From assembly GCA_905479075.1 (NCBI GenBank), contig CAJQLA010000011.1:1-46412 (forward strand): DNA of 46,412 nucleotides, in the 5' to 3' direction. Positions 42,146 through 46,412 of the stretch are shown piece after piece. A model generated the notes under the pieces. That model saw only the letters and a program-made list of their open reading frames with translations, had not been told where the DNA came from and ran no database searches. The DNA comes from an uncultured Gammaproteobacteria bacterium (lineage in GTDB: Bacteria; Pseudomonadota; Gammaproteobacteria; Nitrosococcales; Methylophagaceae). Position 1 is the stretch's first letter, and every line of letters begins with the position of its first letter. Made by a program: the position numbers and the translations under genes.

Positions 42146-42187
42146 GCGGGTAATTATAATGAGGTCTGGCCCGTTTGGCTAGTAAAA
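42146..42187 (-). promoter_or_regulatory. Stable-RNA promoter for the tRNA-Ser/tRNA-Arg operon
   Basis: A perfect TATAAT (plus-strand ATTATA 42153-42158) lies 13 bases before the mature tRNA-Ser 5' end. It is followed by a G/C-rich discriminator (ACCCGC), the arrangement of stringently controlled tRNA promoters. The -35 is poor. This predicts growth-rate control, which is inference from the motif. Confidence 0.55.
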
Positions 42188-42196
42188 ATTGTGTTT

Positions 42197-42385
42197 TTAG
42201 CTTGAGCTGTTTCCTTGATCTTTTTCAGCTTGGATACGGTCATAGATTTCTTCGCGGTGTACAGAGATTTCTTTAGGCGCATCAACCCCGATTCTGACTT
42301 GATTTCCTTTTACACCAAGGATGTTAATTACAACATCATCCCCGATGATAAGTGACTCTCCTACACGTCGTGTGAGAATTAGCAT
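42197..42385 (-). CDS. csrA: Carbon storage regulator CsrA
   Basis: This 62-residue homodimeric RNA-binding protein blocks translation by binding GGA motifs in leaders. [17 protein letters not shown], then [24 protein letters not shown], with the RNA-contacting Arg44-type residue in VHREEI, are all present and length is standard. AAGGAG lies 7 bases before the ATG. Its own leader carries extra GGA motifs and stem-loops, so autoregulation is likely. It sits between lysC and tRNA-Ser, as in many gammaproteobacteria. Confidence 0.97.
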   Translation of the reverse strand: MLILTRRVGESLIIGDDVVINILGVKGNQVRIGVDAPKEISVHREEIYDRIQAEKDQGNSSS

Positions 42386-42392
42386 AGTTGTA

Positions 42393-42406
42393 CTCCTTAC
42401 TTCCTT
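42393..42406 (-). promoter_or_regulatory. csrA ribosome site with overlapping GGA motifs
   Basis: Reading leftward, AAGGAAGTAAGGAG (plus-strand positions 42406-42393) contains two GGA cores, the second being the ribosome site 7 bases before csrA ATG. CsrA proteins recognise such A-N-GGA cores, so feedback on its own translation is plausible. Confidence 0.45.
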
Positions 42407-42454
42407 ATTCAGCCTTACGGCAACAAATTAATGGGTTATCTTTGTGTCATTTGA

Positions 42455-42519
42455 CCTAATATTTAGGACATTTAGCGTGAATGTTACGCTTTTGCTAAAG
42501 AAAAAGCTATTGTCCTAAA
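42455..42519 (-). terminator. Nested inverted repeats between lysC and csrA
   Basis: TTTAGGACA (42462-42470) and TGTCCTAAA (42511-42519) are perfect complements. Inside them TTTAGC (42471-42476) pairs with GCTAAA (42494-42499), and AGCGT with ACGCT. A separate CCTAA-TAT-TTAGG overlaps the left arm (42455-42467). The structure begins about 20 bases after the lysC stop and lies upstream of csrA. It may terminate or process the alaS-lysC transcript, or form part of the csrA leader. Confidence 0.5.
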
Positions 42520-42539
42520 GTACTATTGATATTGACTCA

Positions 42540-43757
42540 TTATTCATGTTCAAGTTCAAAAGCGTTATGTAATGTCCTAACGCCAAGTTCTAAATATTTT
42601 TCATCAATGACGACTGAAATTTTAATTTCTGAGGTTGAGATCATACAAATATTAATGCCTTCACTGGCTAGCGCTTCAAACATAGTATTCGCAATACCTG
42701 CATGTGAACGCATGCCAACACCGACAATCGAAATTTTGGCAATTTTATCATCGCCGTTAACTTCTCTTGCACTCAAAGTTTTTGCGGCAGCTTTTATAAT
42801 AGACATAGCAGAAGCGTAGTCATTTCGGTGTACCGTGAAGGTAAAGTCAGTTGTACCATCATGGCCAGTATTTTGGATGATCATATCAACTTCAATATTT
42901 TGTTTAGCAATCGGTCCTAAGATTTGTGATGCTATACCTGGGTTATCTGGAACACCGAGTATGGTGAGTTTGGCTTCATCGCGATTAAAGGCTATACCTG
43001 ATATTTGTGCTTGTTCCATCTCAGTTTCCTCGGAGGTAATCAGTGTGCCGCCGCCTTCTTTAAAAGACGAGAGTACACGCAACGGTACATTATATTTACT
43101 GGCAAACTCGACACTGCGGATCTGCAAAACTTTAGCGCCTAGACTTGCCATTTCTAACATTTCTTCAAATGTGATTTTATCTAACCTGCGTGCTTCAGCA
43201 ACGACGCGCGGGTCAGTCGTATAAACGCCGTCAACATCGGTATAGATTTGGCATTCACTGGCGTTTAAAGCTGCTGCAAGTGCCACTGCTGTTGTATCGG
43301 AACCACCTCGGCCTAGTGTAGTAATATTGCCAAATTCATCACAGCCTTGGAATCCTGCGACGACGACGATATGACCTTTAGCTAAATCATTGCGGATTTT
43401 TTGGTCATCAATCTCCATAATGCGTGCTTTGTTATGGGTCTTGTCAGTGAGAATGCGGACTTGGCTACCCGTATAAGAGTTGGCGTGAACACCTTGTTGC
43501 TCAAGTGCCATGCAGAGTAGGGCAATAGTGACTTGTTCACCTGTTGAGAGTAAAACATCCAGTTCGCGGCCCTGAGGATTATCGTTCAATTCGTTAGCTA
43601 AGGATAATAGCCGATTTGTTTCGCCACTCATGGCGGAAACGACAACAACCAGATCATGACCTTGTTGTTGGAATTGGATGAGCTTTTTGGCAACTTCTTG
43701 AATACGCTCAACGGTACCGACGGAGGTGCCACCGAATTTTTGTACAATCAATGCCAT
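42540..43757 (-). CDS. lysC: Aspartate kinase
   Basis: This 405-residue cytoplasmic enzyme phosphorylates aspartate at the head of the lysine, threonine, methionine and diaminopimelate pathways. KFGGTSVG (7-14) opens the kinase domain. GRGGSDTTAVALAA and TDVDGVYTTDPR are catalytic and binding loops. Two C-terminal ACT domains (DNPGIASQILGPIAKQNIEV and GVGMRSHAGIANTMFEAL) give feedback control by lysine and/or threonine. Length and ACT pattern match the Pseudomonas-type enzyme. It follows alaS with 3 bases between them. Confidence 0.96.
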   Translation of the reverse strand: MALIVQKFGGTSVGTVERIQEVAKKLIQFQQQGHDLVVVVSAMSGETNRLLSLANELNDNPQGRELDVLLSTGEQVTIALLCMALEQQGVHANSYTGSQVRILTDKTHNKARIMEIDDQKIRNDLAKGHIVVVAGFQGCDEFGNITTLGRGGSDTTAVALAAALNASECQIYTDVDGVYTTDPRVVAEARRLDKITFEEMLEMASLGAKVLQIRSVEFASKYNVPLRVLSSFKEGGGTLITSEETEMEQAQISGIAFNRDEAKLTILGVPDNPGIASQILGPIAKQNIEVDMIIQNTGHDGTTDFTFTVHRNDYASAMSIIKAAAKTLSAREVNGDDKIAKISIVGVGMRSHAGIANTMFEALASEGINICMISTSEIKISVVIDEKYLELGVRTLHNAFELEHE

Positions 43758-43760
43758 GTT

Positions 43761-46364
43761 TTAATTTTCCAACTGTGAGTTGACCCAGTCATTGACTGAA
43801 TTTAAAGCGTTTTCTAGGTTTTCAGGTTGGTTACCGCCACCTTGTGCCATATCAGGCCGACCACCGCCTTTACCACCGACTTGTGTAGCTACATGGGAGA
43901 CAAGAGCTCCCGCTTTAACCTTATCTGTAATGTCTTTTGTGACACCTGCAATCAGTGTTATTTTGTCACCGTTCACAGCTGATAATAAGATAGCGGCAGG
44001 CGCTAGTTTATTTTTTAGTTGATCGACGGTGTCACGTAAGCTTTTACCATCAGCACCTTCTATTTGTGATGCGAGAACATTGATGCCCGCGATGCTTTTA
44101 GCTGCACTGGCTAAATCGCTACCAGCTGAACTGGCTAATTTACTCTTTAAAGTATCGAGCTCTTTTTCAAGTTGACGGGCACGTTGGACTAATTGTTCTG
44201 TTTTTTCTTCGATGTTTTCAGGCTTGGCTTTAATAACTGTCGCTACCGCTCGCAAGCTTGATTGATTGGCTTCGACATAATCTAGTGCAGCATCACCTGT
44301 TACAGCTTCAATTCGACGAACGCCAGAGGCAATACCCGCTTCAGATATGATTTTAAATAAGCCGATGTCACCAGTGCGGTTAACGTGGGTGCCGCCGCAC
44401 AGTTCAACAGAAAAGTCACCCATACTGAGCACACGAACCTTGGCATCATATTTTTCACCAAATAAGGCCATTGCCCCAGATGATTTTGCCTGTTCTAAAT
44501 CCATGAGTTCTGTATCAACAGAGTGATTAAAACGAATTTGTTGGTTTACCATCCGTTCAATGGTGCGAAGCTGTTGTTCATTGACTGGTTCAAAATGTGA
44601 AAAGTCAAAACGCAAACGTTGGGCATTAACTAGCGATCCTTTTTGAGTAACATGATCACCAAGGACTTTTTGTAATGCTGCATGTAATAAGTGCGTAGCA
44701 GAATGGTTGAGTGCTGTCGCTGTGCGACTTGTTTCATCAATATGAGCAGTGACTTTATCCCCGACAGTCAGGCTGCCATTTTCTAATAGACCAATATGAG
44801 CAAAAGCTTTGCTTTGTTTTTGGGTATCCACAACATTAAAACAAGCTGACCCGCTGGTGATTTGGCCAATATCACCAGCTTGTCCGCCAGATTCCGCATA
44901 AAAAGGTGATTGCTCAAGCACGATAATGCCATGTTGGCCTGCATGTAATTGGTCAACCTGTTCATCATCAATAAGGATATGACTGATTTGGCTAGCGGCT
45001 TCTTTATGATCATAGCCACAGAACTGTGTTTCACCATCAATGTTGGTTTGTTTGGATAGGCCACCTGAAAATTGGTTGGCTGAGCGAGCACGGTTTCTTT
45101 GTGCTTCCATTTCACGTTCATAGCCTGCAATATCGATAGTCAGATCGCGTTCTCTGGCAATATCCGCAGTTAAATCGATAGGGAAACCATAGGTGTCATA
45201 AAGTAAGAAAACAGTTTCACCTGGGATTTCTTTGTCAGCCATGCTGGCAATCACTTGATCAAGAATAGTCAGACCTTTATCTAAGGTATCTGCAAAACGT
45301 GCTTCTTCTTGTTTCAATGTGCGTTCCACATTGGCCTGTGCTTTTGCTAACTCTGGGAAAGCATCACCCATTTCATCAACTAATGGCGCAACAAGTTGGT
45401 AGAAAAAGGCATCTTTAAGTCCCAATTTATGACCATGACGTACTGCACGACGAATAATGCGACGTAAAACATAGCCACGACCTTCATTAGAAGGTTGTAC
45501 ACCATCTGTAATCATAAAGGCACAGGAGCGAATATGATCTGCAACAACACGTAGTGAAGTGTGTGTAGCATTTGGTGTGCCAGATAAGTCTTGAATCGCT
45601 TTAATTAATCGTTGGAATAGATCAATATCATAATTGTTGTGAACGTGTTGCAACACAGCCGCCAAACGTTCTAAACCCATTCCAGTATCAACCGATGGTT
45701 TAGGTAGTGGTGCCAGCGTACCATCAGTGCCACGATCATATTGCATGAATACTAAGTTCCATATCTCAATATAGCGATCGCCATCTTCTTCAGGTGTTCC
45801 CGGAGGACCACCTGCGACATCAGAACCATGATCATAAAAAATTTCGCTGCACGGTCCGCAAGGGCCAGTGTCACCCATAGACCAGAAATTATCTTTAGCA
45901 CCAATACGAGAGAGCCTGGATGGTGCAACACCAACTTCATTGAGCCAAATAGCTGCGGCTTCGTCATCATCTTCGAAAACGGTAATCCATAGTTTGTCAG
46001 CAGGCAGGGCGAGGGTAACGGTTAAAAATTCCCATGCATATTGAATGGCATCACGTTTGAAATAATCACCGAAACTAAAGTTACCTAACATTTCGAAGAA
46101 AGTATGGTGGCGAGCTGTGTAGCCGACATTTTCAAGGTCATTATGCTTGCCGCCAGCTCGAACGCAGCGTTGGCTAGTCACAGCGCGCGTGTAGTTACGC
46201 GTTTCTTGACCTAGGAAAAGCTCTTTAAATTGCACCATACCAGCGTTGGTAAACAGCAGTGTTGGGTCATTGGCAGGGACCAAAGGACTACTGGCTACAA
46301 TCTGGTGGCCTTTTTGCTGGAAAAAATCCAGAAAAAGCTTTCTAATGTCTGCGCTACTTTTCAT
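43761..46364 (-). CDS. alaS: Alanyl-tRNA synthetase
   Basis: This 867-residue class II synthetase charges tRNA-Ala. It has the N-terminal aminoacylation domain ([15 protein letters not shown], then [23 protein letters not shown] split over motif 2), the tRNA-recognition domain, the editing domain with HSATH and CGGTH metal ligands, and the C-terminal C-Ala region with the coiled coil and [15 protein letters not shown]. Length is close to E. coli (876). It starts the leftward alaS-lysC(-csrA) unit. Only 48 bases lie between its start and the window edge. Confidence 0.97.
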   Translation of the reverse strand: MKSSADIRKLFLDFFQQKGHQIVASSPLVPANDPTLLFTNAGMVQFKELFLGQETRNYTRAVTSQRCVRAGGKHNDLENVGYTARHHTFFEMLGNFSFGDYFKRDAIQYAWEFLTVTLALPADKLWITVFEDDDEAAAIWLNEVGVAPSRLSRIGAKDNFWSMGDTGPCGPCSEIFYDHGSDVAGGPPGTPEEDGDRYIEIWNLVFMQYDRGTDGTLAPLPKPSVDTGMGLERLAAVLQHVHNNYDIDLFQRLIKAIQDLSGTPNATHTSLRVVADHIRSCAFMITDGVQPSNEGRGYVLRRIIRRAVRHGHKLGLKDAFFYQLVAPLVDEMGDAFPELAKAQANVERTLKQEEARFADTLDKGLTILDQVIASMADKEIPGETVFLLYDTYGFPIDLTADIARERDLTIDIAGYEREMEAQRNRARSANQFSGGLSKQTNIDGETQFCGYDHKEAASQISHILIDDEQVDQLHAGQHGIIVLEQSPFYAESGGQAGDIGQITSGSACFNVVDTQKQSKAFAHIGLLENGSLTVGDKVTAHIDETSRTATALNHSATHLLHAALQKVLGDHVTQKGSLVNAQRLRFDFSHFEPVNEQQLRTIERMVNQQIRFNHSVDTELMDLEQAKSSGAMALFGEKYDAKVRVLSMGDFSVELCGGTHVNRTGDIGLFKIISEAGIASGVRRIEAVTGDAALDYVEANQSSLRAVATVIKAKPENIEEKTEQLVQRARQLEKELDTLKSKLASSAGSDLASAAKSIAGINVLASQIEGADGKSLRDTVDQLKNKLAPAAILLSAVNGDKITLIAGVTKDITDKVKAGALVSHVATQVGGKGGGRPDMAQGGGNQPENLENALNSVNDWVNSQLEN

Positions 46365-46412
46365 GTTATTTTATATGTTAAAACTTTCGTTTATTTGTTC
46401 GTGAGTAAAACC

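Overview
The window looks like a chromosomal segment of a free-living gammaproteobacterium of low GC content, by eye around 40%. The strongest clue is the right end. The leftward order alaS, lysC, csrA, tRNA-Ser(GCT), tRNA-Arg(ACG) is a classic gammaproteobacterial arrangement. RlmF, EttA, MtgA, the YbbA/YbbP ABC pair and a TesA-type esterase support the same placement. A marine Methylophaga/Cycloclasticus-like organism would fit, but that is an impression and not something the sequence proves. There is no rRNA, CRISPR array, complete insertion sequence or prophage.

Layout. Positions 1-810 hold the tail of an unidentified enzyme gene, a plant-type 2Fe-2S ferredoxin and a tiny membrane protein. 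Positions 868-8658 are a lipid-modification locus. Its rightward arm carries a YfcH-like epimerase, FAD amine-oxidase-like protein, DUF1365, cyclopropane-fatty-acid-synthase family methyltransferase, MelB-type transporter, DUF3833 lipoprotein and chalcone-isomerase-like protein. It meets a leftward SDR-NTF2 pair. Positions 8790-13300 hold the ybbP/ybbA ABC system, divergent tesA and a Lon-N domain protein. Next come a 52-residue membrane protein with no normal start codon, a VC0807-type membrane protein, a TetR regulator and a secreted protein of unknown function (13342-16159). RlmF and EttA follow (16299-19066).

Positions 19286-23785 are built from paralogues: two membrane-anchored FKBP isomerases flank a diguanylate cyclase, a glutamine-amidotransferase/GNAT fusion, a second GNAT closely related to the fused one, and an AhpD-like protein. 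Positions 24062-30739 contain mtgA, a DUF411 protein, a RibD/DHFR-like reductase, a 997-residue PAS-GAF-PAS-GGDEF-EAL protein, DUF1223 and MOSC proteins. Positions 30878-34418 carry a glycerate-kinase-like enzyme overlapping galU, then an ABC-class ATPase.

Positions 34452-39045 contain all three parts of the AmmeMemoRadiSam system (AMMECR1, Memo, radical SAM), divergently arranged. The radical SAM gene is followed by an LHPP-type HAD phosphatase and the RNA cyclic phosphodiesterase ThpR. A YbaK-like deacylase and an APC permease follow.

The clearest trace of mobile DNA is at 41111-41930. A decayed copy of the 3' half of tRNA-Arg lies about 820 bp beyond the intact tRNA-Arg in the same orientation. 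The interval carries two small membrane-protein genes and no integrase. This is the geometry left by an integrated element that has mostly been lost. The most interesting systems overall are the AmmeMemoRadiSam/LHPP/ThpR cluster, the lipid locus with its built-in transporter, the GATase-GNAT/GNAT pair, and the tRNA-bounded remnant.
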